DNA of 50,163 bases from CAYMLL01 sp964390645. GTDB taxonomy: Bacteria > Planctomycetota > UBA8108. The translations under genes were made by a program, and so were the position numbers. A model generated the notes under the pieces. It was not told the origin of the DNA. It saw only the letters and a program-made list of their open reading frames with translations, and ran no database searches. Positions 17,839-27,050 of this stretch are shown in pieces; the stretch's first letter is position 1; the number at the start of each line of letters is the position of its first letter. The stretch spans positions 1 through 50,163 of the forward strand of contig CAYMLL010000017.1 of the NCBI GenBank assembly GCA_964390645.1. Direction: 5' to 3'.

Positions 17839-17883
17839 GTTTTCCGGACGGAAAGGGAACAGTCCCCTTTCCGCCTGGAAAAC
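17839..17883. repeat. REP-like long palindrome
   Basis: A 45-bp two-tier hairpin: outer arms GTTTTCC (17839-17845) and GGAAAAC (17877-17883), inner arms CGGAAAGGG (17849-17857) and CCCTTTCCG (17865-17873), loop of 7 nt. It lies between the LamG gene end and the selenoprotein start. Palindromes of the form GGAAAGGGG/CCCCTTTCC recur in intergenic DNA of many large bacterial genomes. It lacks a T-run, so REP-like element is preferred over terminator. Confidence 0.55.
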
Positions 17884-17900
17884 GTGGCCGCCGCAGCTGT

Positions 17901-20900
17901 TCATGGTGCCTGGTCGCAAGCCGTCGCCGTGTCGCAGCCGAGGGCCTCGTCGGTATCCACGGTCGAGTTGCCGCAACCCGGGAACGGCGCCGGCGGCTCG
18001 TCGCCACCGAGGAAGAGGTACGACAGCAGGTAGACGCCGCTGGTCAGCGACACGTCTCCCTCGAGGTTGGTGTCCGCTGCCGCGAAGCACGGGGGACGGG
18101 CACCGCCGAGAAAGAGGTAGTTGAACGCGAACACCGCGTCGGTGAGCTCGGGCACGCCGTTGCCGTCGACGTCGCCGCGAGTGAAGGGGCCGACTCCGGA
18201 GCTGACCTCGACCCCGACGCTGCAGGTCGCGTCCTCCGCGACGTCATCGCAGTCGGGGTCATCGTCGACCGTCACCGTGACCAACCAGTCGCCGTCGACA
18301 GCCAGCGACAGAGTCGCCTCGGGGCTCGCCTGCGGCCCGACGACCGTCGGCGGGTCGATGGTCGGGTGCACCGCCGTGAACGTGTACCGGATGTCGTCTC
18401 CGGAGTCGTCGACTGCCGTGGCGGTCACGACGTACTCGCCGGGAGATCCATCTCCGGCGACGTCGAGGCCCTGGCAGTGGGTGTCACCCTCCGCAGGACA
18501 CGGCACGGGCACGGAGACCTCCGTCGAGCACGATGCGTCGCCCGCGATGTCGCCGCAGTCGGGATCGTCATCGACGGTCACGGTGACTGTCCACGTCGTG
18601 TCGACCGCGAGCTCGAGGGTCACGGTGGAGTCGGTGCCGGGGCCGGACGTCACCGGATCCTGGCCGTCCGCTGCCGCCTCGAAGGTGAAGATCACGTCGT
18701 CGCCCGAATCGTCGGTCGCGACGGCGCTGACCTCGTAAGCGGCCGTGTTCGCTCCGCCTCCGCCGCCGGCGAGCGGCTGGACGTTGAGGCCGTCGCAGTG
18801 CGTGTCGCCCTCCTCGGGACAGCACGAGGGCGAGTCCTGGCCGCAGATCTCCGCGACCTCGTCCGTGGAGATCGCGTAGTTGAAGATCATCACGTCATCG
18901 ATGGTCCCGGTGAGCTCACAGCAGGTCGAGCCGCGGAGAATGCCGCCGATGGTGGTCGTGTCGAGGGTGAGCGTCGGACGCGTGTAGTCGAAGTCCGTGC
19001 CGTCCTCGATGCCGTCGACATAGAGCGTGACGTCTCCGTTGTCGTCAACCCAGCAGACGTGGTGCCAGGTGCCGTCGAAGACGGTCTGTGTCGACTTCAC
19101 ATGGCTGCCCTGGGAGGCGCTTCCCGAGTCGTCTCGCAGGTAGAGGTCGAGAGCTCCGGTGTTGCCCGTGTTGTCGGAGCCGAGGTTGAAGAGCGGTCGG
19201 TTGTTCGTCGTCGACCCCTCCGACCAGATTCGCTTGTCCGCCTGCTGTCCGGCCTTGACCCACATGGCTATGGTGAAGGCGCCGCCCGCGTAGAGCGGCA
19301 GTCCGGTGTTCTGCGCGACGATGATCACGTCGTCGTTCGCGCCGCCGGCGCCGTCGCCGGAGAAGGAGATCGCCCCGGCGGGGTCACAGTCCCAGCCCTG
19401 GACGAAGACGGGATCCCCATCGCCGTTCCAGGCTCCATCATTGTCGCCCTGCGAGTCGAGGAGGTCACCGCTGAAGGTCCAGCTCGAGATTCTCAACGCG
19501 GGTGTGGAGCGCACCTCGATCTCGATCTCGCAGCACATGCTCTCCCCCTCGTCGCGACAGAGGAGGTGGTCGTCAACGCAGACGGATGCGATCCACGTGC
19601 CGGTCTCCGTGAGGTTGCGGTCGAAGGCGTTCTGGTCCGTCGGACCGATGCGCTGGTAGTCGCCCGACGGGCTCGTGAGCTCGAAGGTGTACCAGAGGGG
19701 GTCCTCCCCCGCGTCGCTGCCCGTGGCCGTGAGCGTCCAGTTGCCGGCGACCGCGCCCGCCGGACCCGCTGCGACGAGTCCGTCGCAAGATGTGTCGCCG
19801 TCAGCCTCGCAGTCGTCCGGCTCCGGCACCATGGCGACGATGGTGTCCTCGTCGAGCGCGTGGTTGTAGACGCGCACGTCGTCGATCGCGCCGGCGAACC
19901 AGTGCGACGCGGCCGCACGCAGGATGCCGCCGATCGTCGTCGTGTCCATCAAGACGAGTGGCGCACGCGTGTAGCTCGGCATGGTCGAGTCGAGGATACC
20001 GTCGATGTATATCGAACAGGAGCCGTTGTCGTCGACCCACGCGATGTGATGCCACTCGCCCTCGTCGACGCCGTCGTCGTCGAAGGCATCGCGGGCGGAG
20101 TGGGCATGGCCGACGAGCGTGGCGCCTCGGCGAATGTAGATGTCGACCGTGCTGTCCGCACCGGCGTTGTGCGTTCCGATGTTGAGCAGCGGGTTGCCGT
20201 CACTGGTCGAGCCCTCGGAGAAGATCCGTCGATCGACCTGACCGGCGGGCCCCCGGACCCACATCGTCACCGTGTAGGCCGAGTTGGCGTAGATCGGCAG
20301 TCCGCTGTTCTGGGTGAAGGAGACGAGGTCGTCGACCCCGTCGAAGGACAGCGCGCCGCCGGCCGAGCCATCGAATCCGTCTACGTAGTTCTCGCCGCTG
20401 AGGTCCGGGTCGATCCAGGTTCCGTCGTTGCCACCGGGGCCGCTGTCGGCGAGGTCGCCGTCGAGCGTCCAGTGAGAGACGCAGAGCGGCTCGGGATTGA
20501 CGGTGAGCTCGAGAACACAGCGCGCGTCATCGGCCTCGTCGAGACACTCGAGGTCGTCGTCCGCGAGGACGCTGATCGTCCAGGCGCCTTCGCCGAGGAA
20601 GAGGTCCACCACTCCGGTGTCACTGCGGCTCAAGGAGACGCTGTTGCCGTCGGGATCGAAGACTTCGATCTCGAAGAAGATCGTGTCACCCGAGTCGTCG
20701 GTCGCCGAGGCCGCGAGGCTGTAGCGTCCGGCGCCGCCTCCGACGGGAGACGCGACGACCTCGATGCCGTCGCAGTGCGTGTCGCCCTCCGGGGGGCACC
20801 CTTCCACGGGGATGAGCTCCCGGACCTCTGCCTGGCTCAGCGCGTGGTCGTAGAGCCGGACGTCGTCGATGGCGCCGGAGAGGTGGCAGCAGGGCCCGCC

Positions 20901-21497
20901 CCGGAGGATGCCGCCGATCGAGGTGCGGTCGAGCCCCGTCAGCTGGCGCGTGTAGTCGAGGTCTGCGGTGTCGCGTACCCCGTCTATGTAGACGCTGACC
21001 TCACCGTCGTCGTCGACGTAGACGACGTGCTTCCAGGTCTCGTCGAAGAGAATGATCGAGTTGCGCTGGTGACCCGGTCCGGGGCGCAGATAGCGGTTGA
21101 AGAGCCCGTCGGCCCCCGCGTTGTGCGTGCCCAGGTTGAAGAGCGGGGTGTTGCTCGTGGAGGAGCCCTCCGAGAAGATGCGCCGATCGCGCTGCACCGG
21201 CGCGTTGACCCACATCGCGACCGTGAACGCCGGGTTGTCGGTCACCGGCAGGCCGAGGGTCTGCGTCACCCGCACGTAGTCGTTCGCGCCGTCGAAGAGT
21301 ATGGCGCCGGGATTCGTGCCGTCGTGACCGGCGATGTAGCTCGGGCCGGCGTCGTCGCCGAAGAAGGTGCCGTCATTGCCGTTGCCCGTGGCGTCCGCGA
21401 CGTCGCCGTCGAAGGGAAAGTGGGCTACCAGGTCCGCTCGGATCGCCGTCGGCGTCAGAAGCGCCACGGTGAGAAGTGCCGGAATTGTCGTTCGCAC
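17901..21497 (-). CDS. Giant secreted LamG-repeat protein with four-cysteine modules and dockerin-like tail
   Basis: GTG 21497 is chosen because GGAGGAA lies about 7 nt upstream and a signal peptide follows (TIPALLTVALLTPTAIRA); the frame is open a little further into heptamer repeats. The product is 1198 residues. It has three LamG/concanavalin-like domains, starting near 'LVAHFPFDGDVADATGNGNDG', 'CVSHWTLDGDLAD' and 'ISSWTFSGDLLDSQGDNDG'. Each has 'TVAMWV'-type strands and 'TTIGGILR'. Between and after them are four copies of an about 100-residue module opening C-x3-GDTHC and closing 'TVTVDDDPDC.D.A.DATC'. The C-terminus is a dockerin-like pair, 'RGDVDGNGVPELTDAVFAF' and 'DTNLEGDVSLTSGVYLLSYL'. 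LamG domains bind glycans or proteins in a calcium-dependent way. The ligand is unknown; a cell-surface role is inferred. Confidence 0.85.
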   Translation of the reverse strand: MRTTIPALLTVALLTPTAIRADLVAHFPFDGDVADATGNGNDGTFFGDDAGPSYIAGHDGTNPGAILFDGANDYVRVTQTLGLPVTDNPAFTVAMWVNAPVQRDRRIFSEGSSTSNTPLFNLGTHNAGADGLFNRYLRPGPGHQRNSIILFDETWKHVVYVDDDGEVSVYIDGVRDTADLDYTRQLTGLDRTSIGGILRGGPCCHLSGAIDDVRLYDHALSQAEVRELIPVEGCPPEGDTHCDGIEVVASPVGGGAGRYSLAASATDDSGDTIFFEIEVFDPDGNSVSLSRSDTGVVDLFLGEGAWTISVLADDDLECLDEADDARCVLELTVNPEPLCVSHWTLDGDLADSGPGGNDGTWIDPDLSGENYVDGFDGSAGGALSFDGVDDLVSFTQNSGLPIYANSAYTVTMWVRGPAGQVDRRIFSEGSTSDGNPLLNIGTHNAGADSTVDIYIRRGATLVGHAHSARDAFDDDGVDEGEWHHIAWVDDNGSCSIYIDGILDSTMPSYTRAPLVLMDTTTIGGILRAAASHWFAGAIDDVRVYNHALDEDTIVAMVPEPDDCEADGDTSCDGLVAAGPAGAVAGNWTLTATGSDAGEDPLWYTFELTSPSGDYQRIGPTDQNAFDRNLTETGTWIASVCVDDHLLCRDEGESMCCEIEIEVRSTPALRISSWTFSGDLLDSQGDNDGAWNGDGDPVFVQGWDCDPAGAISFSGDGAGGANDDVIIVAQNTGLPLYAGGAFTIAMWVKAGQQADKRIWSEGSTTNNRPLFNLGSDNTGNTGALDLYLRDDSGSASQGSHVKSTQTVFDGTWHHVCWVDDNGDVTLYVDGIEDGTDFDYTRPTLTLDTTTIGGILRGSTCCELTGTIDDVMIFNYAISTDEVAEICGQDSPSCCPEEGDTHCDGLNVQPLAGGGGGANTAAYEVSAVATDDSGDDVIFTFEAAADGQDPVTSGPGTDSTVTLELAVDTTWTVTVTVDDDPDCGDIAGDASCSTEVSVPVPCPAEGDTHCQGLDVAGDGSPGEYVVTATAVDDSGDDIRYTFTAVHPTIDPPTVVGPQASPEATLSLAVDGDWLVTVTVDDDPDCDDVAEDATCSVGVEVSSGVGPFTRGDVDGNGVPELTDAVFAFNYLFLGGARPPCFAAADTNLEGDVSLTSGVYLLSYLFLGGDEPPAPFPGCGNSTVDTDEALGCDTATACDQAP

Positions 21498-21527
21498 GGT
21501 AGGTTCCTCCAGGAGCTCTCGGCTCGT

Positions 21528-21569
21528 CTCGTTCCTCGTTCCTCGTTCCTCGTTCCTCGTTCCTCGTTC
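21528..21569. repeat. Six perfect tandem heptamers (CTCGTTC)
   Basis: Exactly six head-to-tail copies of CTCGTTC fill half of the 84-bp gap between the two LamG genes, upstream of the ribosome-binding site of the downstream one. A change in copy number would alter the leader length by 7 nt. Confidence 0.9.
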
Positions 21570-21581
21570 GTGCACCGCGTT

Positions 21582-24500
21582 TCAGGGAACGCAGGTGTTC
21601 GCCAGGGTCGCACAGTCGAGCCCGTCGACGTCACCTTCGGCATCCGGGCCGCAGTCGTCCGTGGTGTAGGTGGTCTCCGAGGGCGCCGGCGCCCTCGGTG
21701 GCGGTCCGCCGGTGAACAGGTAGCTGAACACGACGACCGCATCGCTGATGACGAGCGCGCCGTTGTTGTCCGTGTCGGCCGCGTCCATGCAGGCCGGTGG
21801 CGGTCCGCCGGTGAACAGGAAGTTGAGCGTCACGACGCCGTCGGTCAGGTCGATGACGCCGCTGGAGTTCGTGTCTCCGCGCACGAACGCCTCGGTGTCC
21901 GGCTGGCACCCCTTCAGCGGCGCGCAGACCGGGTCGTCGCAGTCGGCGAGGCCGTTGCCGTCCTCGTCGCCCTCGACGTCGCAGTCCTCCTCCTCGGGAA
22001 CCTCGCCACCGACACAGCCGTTCTCGTAGATCGACAGCACGTCCGCGTCGTCGAGCGCGTAGCTGAAGGCGCAGACGTCGTCGATGTCGCCCGTGAAGAG
22101 GCAGCAGGTATTCCCGCGGAGGATGCCGCCGATGGTCGTGATGCTCAGCGGCATCTGTGCGGCCGTCGGCTTTGCGTAGCTGAAGTCGGTCGCGTCGCGG
22201 ACACCGTCGATGTAAAGCGCCGCGTCGCCGCTCTCATCGACCCAGGCGATGTGGTGCCACGTGCCGTCGAACGCGGCACCCGTCGACAGCCGGTGGCTGA
22301 CCGGGGCCTGGCCGCCGAGCGTGCGGATGTAGATGTCGACCTGCGGGCCGGTTCCCCCGACGTGCGTGCCGATGTTGAAGAGCGGCGCGTTGCTGGTATC
22401 CGTGGACTCCGACCAGACCCGGTCGTCGGCGTTCGGAGCTCCGACCGATCCATCGCCCCGGACCCACATCGAGATGCTGTAGGCGGGATTGTTGTACACC
22501 GGCAGGCCGTCGACGGTCTCCGCGCGGACGACGTCGTCGATGCCGTCGAAGCTCAGGGCGCTCTCCTCGTTGTCGTCACGGTCCACGACGAAGACCGGCT
22601 CGCCGCCGAGGAACTCGCCGTGATTCCCGCTCGGCTGCGAGTCGAGGAGATCTCCGTCGAGCTCCCAGTGCGAGACCAGGATCTCCGGCGGCGGGGCGAC
22701 GGAGATGTCCTTCGTACACGACGCGTCGTCGGCGGCGTCACGGCAGAGCAGATGATCGTCGACGGTCAGCGTGACGGTGTAGTCGCCACCGCTGAGGTAG
22801 AACGTCGCCTCCGGAACCGGCCCCGGACCCTGCTGGGCGTGGAAGTCGTCCTCGCCGGTCACGGTCCACAGGTAGAGGATCTCGTCGCCGGAGTCGTCAC
22901 CGGCGTCGAAGGCGGTGAAGGTCCAGTCGCCGACACCGTCGGCTGGCGGGCCCTCTACCTGGAAGTCGTCGCAGTGCGTGTCGCCCTCGTCGTCGCAGTC
23001 CTCGGGCTCCGGGATGGCCGCGAGAACCTCGTCGGGGCCGAGAGCGTGGTTGAAGAGCCTGACGTCGTCGATCTGTCCGGTGAACCAGTGGCTCGGCGCG
23101 GCGCGCAGGATGCCGCCGATCGTCGTCGTGTCCGTCGGCATCGGGGGCTTCGTGTAGGTGAAGCTCGTCGCGTCGCGCACACCGTCGATGTAGAGGACGG
23201 CGTCGCCACCCCGATCGACCCACGCGATGTGGTGCCACTCACCATCGAAGGCCTCGCGATCGGACCAGCGGTGGTTGATCGCCACGGGCCCGCTTTCGGG
23301 ACGGATGTAGAGATCCACCTGTCCCGTCAGGCCACGGTTCTGGGTGCCGATGTTGACCAGCGGCGCGTTGGTCAGCGTCGACGCCTCGGAGAAGACGCGG
23401 AAGTCGTTCTGAGGGAATCCCTTCACCCACATCATGACCGTGTAGGCCTCGTTGCCGTAGAGCTGCAGGCCGCCGCCGTCGGTGTCCTCGAGGTTGATGA
23501 CCAGAAGGTCGTCGAAGCCGTTGAAGTCGGCCGCGCCTTCCGGGTTGCCGTCGAAGCCCTCGACGAAGGCCGGATCGAGGCCGCTGAACGGCAGCGCCTC
23601 GGTGTTGCCCGTCGAGTCCTCGAGGTCGCCGTCGAGCGGGAAGTGCGCGACGAGCACCGGCTCCGACGCCTCGATCTCGATCTCCAGGGAGCAGGACGCG
23701 TCATCGGCCTCGTCGCCGCAGCCGGCCCCGTCGTCGACGGTGACGGTGAGTGTCCAGACGCCCGACGTCAGCGGGAAGCTCGCGGTCCCGGTCTCGTTCG
23801 GCCCGGCTCGCAGAGGGGCCTCCTCGCCGCGCTGAGCGGTGAACGTGTAGCTGACGAGGTCACCCGAGTCATCCGATGCGAACGCGGTGAGCGTGTAGGT
23901 GCCGGGTCGATTGTCCTCGGGGCCGTCGACGCCCAGGCTCTCGCAGTGCGTGTCGCCCTCTTCGGGGCAGACGACGTCGATCTCGGTGCTGCAGGTCGCG
24001 TCGTCGGCGACGTCATCGCAGAGCGGATCGTCGTCGACGGTTACGCTGATCGTCCACGTACCCTCGCCGAGGTTCCAGTCGACGAAGTTCTCGAGCTGCG
24101 GGCCGACCGAGACCGGGCGGGCGACACCGTTGTCGCGGGTGAAGGTGTAGCGGATCACGTCGTCGGAATCGTCGACCGAGTCGAGCGCGGTGATGGTGTA
24201 GAGACCGGGATCGCCGTCGTCAGGTCCCTCGACGAGCAGGTCGTCGCAGTGTGTGTCGCCCTCGTCAGGGCAGCCCACGGGCGGACAGAGCTCGTCGATC
24301 TCCTCCTGCGTCAGCGCGTGATCGTAGATGCGCACGTCGTCGATCGCTCCGGTGAAGAGGCAGCAGATGCTCTCCGAACCATCGGCATCCTGTCGCAGGA
24401 TGCCGCCGATCGTCGTCAGGTCGAGGTCCATCGCCGGGCGGGCGTAGTTGAACGTGGTCGGGTCTCGGGCGCCGTCGACCCAGAGCGTGCCCGTACCATC

Positions 24501-25016
24501 ATCGTCTACAAAGACGACGTGATGCCAGGTGCCGTCGAATGGCTCGGCGGTCGACCAGATGTGGTTGGCCGGAGCTCCCGCGCCGGGGTTCCCGCGTACG
24601 AAGAGGTCGAACTGGCCGGTCTGCCCGCGGTTCTGTGTGCCGAGATTGTAGAGCGCCGACCTGTTCCCGGTCGTGCTCTCCGACCAGATGCGCTTGTCGT
24701 TTTGCGCGCCACCTCGCACCCACATCGCCACGGTGAAGGTCGAGTGCTGGTAGAGGGGCAGCGAAGTGCTCTGCGCGACCTCGACGAACTCGTCGATACC
24801 GTTGAGCTCGATCGCGGACTCCGGGTTGCCGTCGCGGTCCTCGACAAAGAGAGGCACGCCCGCTCCGTGGAAGGAGCCGTCGTTGTCGGCGAGGTCATCC
24901 TCGAGATGTCCGTCGAGCGTCCAGTACGAGATCTGCTCGGCCGGTAGAGGGTGTGCTGTCAGTGTCGACAATGCAAAAAACAGCAGTGCGCAGCGTCGGA
25001 TTCGTTGCGGGTTCAC
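21582..25016 (-). CDS. Giant secreted LamG-repeat protein, sister of the downstream gene
   Basis: GTG 25016 follows GGAG by 8 nt and opens a signal peptide (CALLFFALSTLTAHPLPAEQ). The 1144-residue product has three LamG-type domains, at 'ISYWTLDGHLEDDLADNDG', 'LVAHFPLDGDLEDSTGN' and 'LVSHWELDGDLLDSQPSGN'. It has three GDTHC modules; two are consecutive after the first LamG domain and one follows the second. A Cys/Asp-rich segment, 'GDEDGNGLADCDDPVC', comes before a dockerin-like tail ('GDTNSSGVIDLTDGVVTL', 'DTDNNGALVISDAVVVFSYL'). It is cotranscribed with its sister, 84 bp apart, and the two clearly arose by duplication and module shuffling. Role probably extracellular binding; ligand unknown. 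Confidence 0.85.
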   Translation of the reverse strand: MNPQRIRRCALLFFALSTLTAHPLPAEQISYWTLDGHLEDDLADNDGSFHGAGVPLFVEDRDGNPESAIELNGIDEFVEVAQSTSLPLYQHSTFTVAMWVRGGAQNDKRIWSESTTGNRSALYNLGTQNRGQTGQFDLFVRGNPGAGAPANHIWSTAEPFDGTWHHVVFVDDDGTGTLWVDGARDPTTFNYARPAMDLDLTTIGGILRQDADGSESICCLFTGAIDDVRIYDHALTQEEIDELCPPVGCPDEGDTHCDDLLVEGPDDGDPGLYTITALDSVDDSDDVIRYTFTRDNGVARPVSVGPQLENFVDWNLGEGTWTISVTVDDDPLCDDVADDATCSTEIDVVCPEEGDTHCESLGVDGPEDNRPGTYTLTAFASDDSGDLVSYTFTAQRGEEAPLRAGPNETGTASFPLTSGVWTLTVTVDDGAGCGDEADDASCSLEIEIEASEPVLVAHFPLDGDLEDSTGNTEALPFSGLDPAFVEGFDGNPEGAADFNGFDDLLVINLEDTDGGGLQLYGNEAYTVMMWVKGFPQNDFRVFSEASTLTNAPLVNIGTQNRGLTGQVDLYIRPESGPVAINHRWSDREAFDGEWHHIAWVDRGGDAVLYIDGVRDATSFTYTKPPMPTDTTTIGGILRAAPSHWFTGQIDDVRLFNHALGPDEVLAAIPEPEDCDDEGDTHCDDFQVEGPPADGVGDWTFTAFDAGDDSGDEILYLWTVTGEDDFHAQQGPGPVPEATFYLSGGDYTVTLTVDDHLLCRDAADDASCTKDISVAPPPEILVSHWELDGDLLDSQPSGNHGEFLGGEPVFVVDRDDNEESALSFDGIDDVVRAETVDGLPVYNNPAYSISMWVRGDGSVGAPNADDRVWSESTDTSNAPLFNIGTHVGGTGPQVDIYIRTLGGQAPVSHRLSTGAAFDGTWHHIAWVDESGDAALYIDGVRDATDFSYAKPTAAQMPLSITTIGGILRGNTCCLFTGDIDDVCAFSYALDDADVLSIYENGCVGGEVPEEEDCDVEGDEDGNGLADCDDPVCAPLKGCQPDTEAFVRGDTNSSGVIDLTDGVVTLNFLFTGGPPPACMDAADTDNNGALVISDAVVVFSYLFTGGPPPRAPAPSETTYTTDDCGPDAEGDVDGLDCATLANTCVP

Positions 25017-25272
25017 GCGTGGATCTCCGCCGCAGAGAGCGGCCGTGAAGAGTCAGTGCTCGGTGATGGAACGGAGACGGCCGGGCTCACCCAGAACCCG
25101 GTCGAGGATCACCTCGCCATCTTACTCGGAGCACGTTACGTCGACACGAGGTTTCGATCCGGATCCGGCGCTTTCTGGGAATCGCCTTTCTCTTGGGGTA
25201 TGCTGTCGCGGACACCGAGAGGCCGATCCTCGACGGAGCCGATGTCGTCGGGGCGGAGCGTAGGGAGAGCCG

Positions 25273-26025
25273 ATGAAGGTGCTCGTGACGATCAAGCGCA
25301 CGCCCCAGCGCGATGCGCGGATCCGGGTCTCCGCCGACGGGGCGGCGCTGGAGCTGGACGGCGTGAAGTTCGAGGTCAATCCCTTCGACGAGCTCGCCGT
25401 CGAGGAGGCGCTGAGGATCGGCGAGGCTCGTGACGACGTCGAGGTTGTGGTCGCCACCGTCGGCGCCGAGAGTTGCCACCAGCAGCTCATCAGCGCGCTG
25501 GCGATGGGGGCCGACCGTGCGGTGCGCGTCGACACGGATGAGGATCTCGACAGCCTGCAGGTCGCCAGGGCGCTCGCCGCGCTCGTCAAGCGCGAGAATG
25601 CGGACCTCGTTCTCGCTGGAAAGCTCGCGGTCGACGACGAGTCCGGCCAGGTTCCGTCGATGGTGGCGGGACTTCTGGGCTGGCCGCAGGCGAATCAGGC
25701 ATCGAAGATCGAGCTCGCTGCCGACGTGACCTCGGCGCGGGTGACCTGCGAGGTCGACGCGGGGCTCGAGGAGATCACGATTCCGCTGCCGGCCGTCATC
25801 ACCGCCGATCTGCGTCTGAACGAGCCGCGCTACGCATCGCTTCCGGGCATCATGAAGGCGAAGAAGAAGCCGCTCGACGTCGTGCCGCTCGCGGACCTCG
25901 CTGACGTCGGCGCCAGGCGCGAGAGGGTCACGTCGTACCGTTCTCTGCCGCCGAAGGCCGCGGGCGTCAAGGTCGAGTCGGTCGACGCTCTCGTCGAGGC
26001 GTTGAGCGAGAGGAAGCTGATCTGA
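25273..26025 (+). CDS. etfB: Electron transfer flavoprotein beta subunit
   Basis: The 250-residue product has the usual beta-subunit length. It shows the opening 'MKVLVTIKRTPQRDARIRV', the AMP-site region 'GKLAVDDESGQVPSMVAGLLGW', and the signature 'TADLRLNEPRYASLPGIMKAK'. The last contains the recognition-loop leucine region through which ETF docks to acyl-CoA and dimethylglycine dehydrogenases. GGGAGAG lies 5 nt before the ATG. It heads the etfB-etfA-oxidoreductase operon. The cytoplasmic ETF heterodimer carries electrons from several dehydrogenases to a membrane quinone reductase. Confidence 0.95.
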   Translation: MKVLVTIKRTPQRDARIRVSADGAALELDGVKFEVNPFDELAVEEALRIGEARDDVEVVVATVGAESCHQQLISALAMGADRAVRVDTDEDLDSLQVARALAALVKRENADLVLAGKLAVDDESGQVPSMVAGLLGWPQANQASKIELAADVTSARVTCEVDAGLEEITIPLPAVITADLRLNEPRYASLPGIMKAKKKPLDVVPLADLADVGARRERVTSYRSLPPKAAGVKVESVDALVEALSERKLI

Positions 26026-26058
26026 GGTCGGCCTCGCGCCGTCGTGGAGAACACAGGT

Positions 26059-27045
26059 ATGTCGGATGTTCTGGTCGTCATCGGACCGGCCACCTCGCCC
26101 CTTCGCAAGGGCGATCTGGCGGCGGCCGGATTTGCAGAGGCAGCGGTCCAGGCGAGCGGCGGCGCGTTCGATTTGCTCCTCACGGGGCCCGAGGCTCCGG
26201 CTGCGGCGGCGGATGCGGCGAAGCTCGGCGTGCGCCGCGTCTACACGCTCTCGGGTGGTGAGCTCGCGTTCTCGACGCCGGAGGTCTGCGCGGCGGCGGT
26301 CGCCGCCTTTCTCGACGGTCACGAATACCGTCTCGTCGCCGCGGCGACGAGCTCGGCGAGCAAGGAGTACATGCCGCGCCTCGCGGCGCTGCTCGACGTG
26401 CCGATGGCGTCGGACGTGCTCGCGATCGAGTCGCTGGCCTCCGACGCGGCCGTCTTCACGCGCGCCGTCTTTGTCGGCAATCTGCTCGCCAGCGTCGAGC
26501 TCGGAGGTCCGCGTGCGGTCGTCACCTGTCGCGCCTCGGAGTTTCCGGCGCGCGAGCCGACTGCAGAGGCCTCGCCTGTCGAGGCCGTGACGCTCGATGA
26601 CGGCTTCTCACCGGGGCCTACCAGGGTCTTTGAGGCGCTGCACCAGGCGAAGTCCGAGCGACCGGACCTCAAGGAGGCCGACAAGATCGTCTCCGCGGGG
26701 CGCGGCACGCGCGGCCCGGACGAGGGCATCCCGCTGTGCGCCGAGCTGGCGGACGTTCTTGGAGCGGCCCTCGGGTCGACTCGCGCCGTTGTCGACGCCG
26801 GCTGGTTGCCGAACGATCTGCAGGTCGGTCAGACGGGCAAGATCGTCGCGCCGGATCTCTACGTGGCGATCGGACTCTCCGGGTCCATCCAGCATCTCGC
26901 CGGCATGCGCAACTCGAAGACCATCGTCGCCATCAACAAGGATCCCGAGGCGCCGATCTTCGAGGTCGCCGATATCGGTCTCGTCGCCGACCTCTTCGAC
27001 GTGGTGCCGGCGTTGACAGAGGCGATTCGCGCCAGGAAGAGCTGA
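26059..27045 (+). CDS. etfA: Electron transfer flavoprotein alpha subunit
   Basis: The 328-residue product starts at ATG 26059 (GGAG 9 nt upstream); a GTG at 26044 is in frame but has no ribosome-binding site. The C-terminal FAD-binding domain is complete: 'SAGRGTRGPDEG', 'VVDAGWLPNDLQVGQTGKIV', 'LYVAIGLSGSIQHLAGM' and 'TIVAINKDPEAPIFEVADIG'. It follows etfB by 33 bp and precedes the membrane oxidoreductase by 5 bp. Confidence 0.95.
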   Translation: MSDVLVVIGPATSPLRKGDLAAAGFAEAAVQASGGAFDLLLTGPEAPAAAADAAKLGVRRVYTLSGGELAFSTPEVCAAAVAAFLDGHEYRLVAAATSSASKEYMPRLAALLDVPMASDVLAIESLASDAAVFTRAVFVGNLLASVELGGPRAVVTCRASEFPAREPTAEASPVEAVTLDDGFSPGPTRVFEALHQAKSERPDLKEADKIVSAGRGTRGPDEGIPLCAELADVLGAALGSTRAVVDAGWLPNDLQVGQTGKIVAPDLYVAIGLSGSIQHLAGMRNSKTIVAINKDPEAPIFEVADIGLVADLFDVVPALTEAIRARKS

Positions 27046-27050
27046 TTGCC

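Noticed and set aside
17745..24947. A 2400-codon plus-strand open frame opposite the two LamG genes
   Set aside because: It is the mirror of GC-rich coding sequence. Its Val/Arg/Asp-rich composition has no domain, and the minus strand carries signal peptides, LamG domains and ribosome-binding sites.
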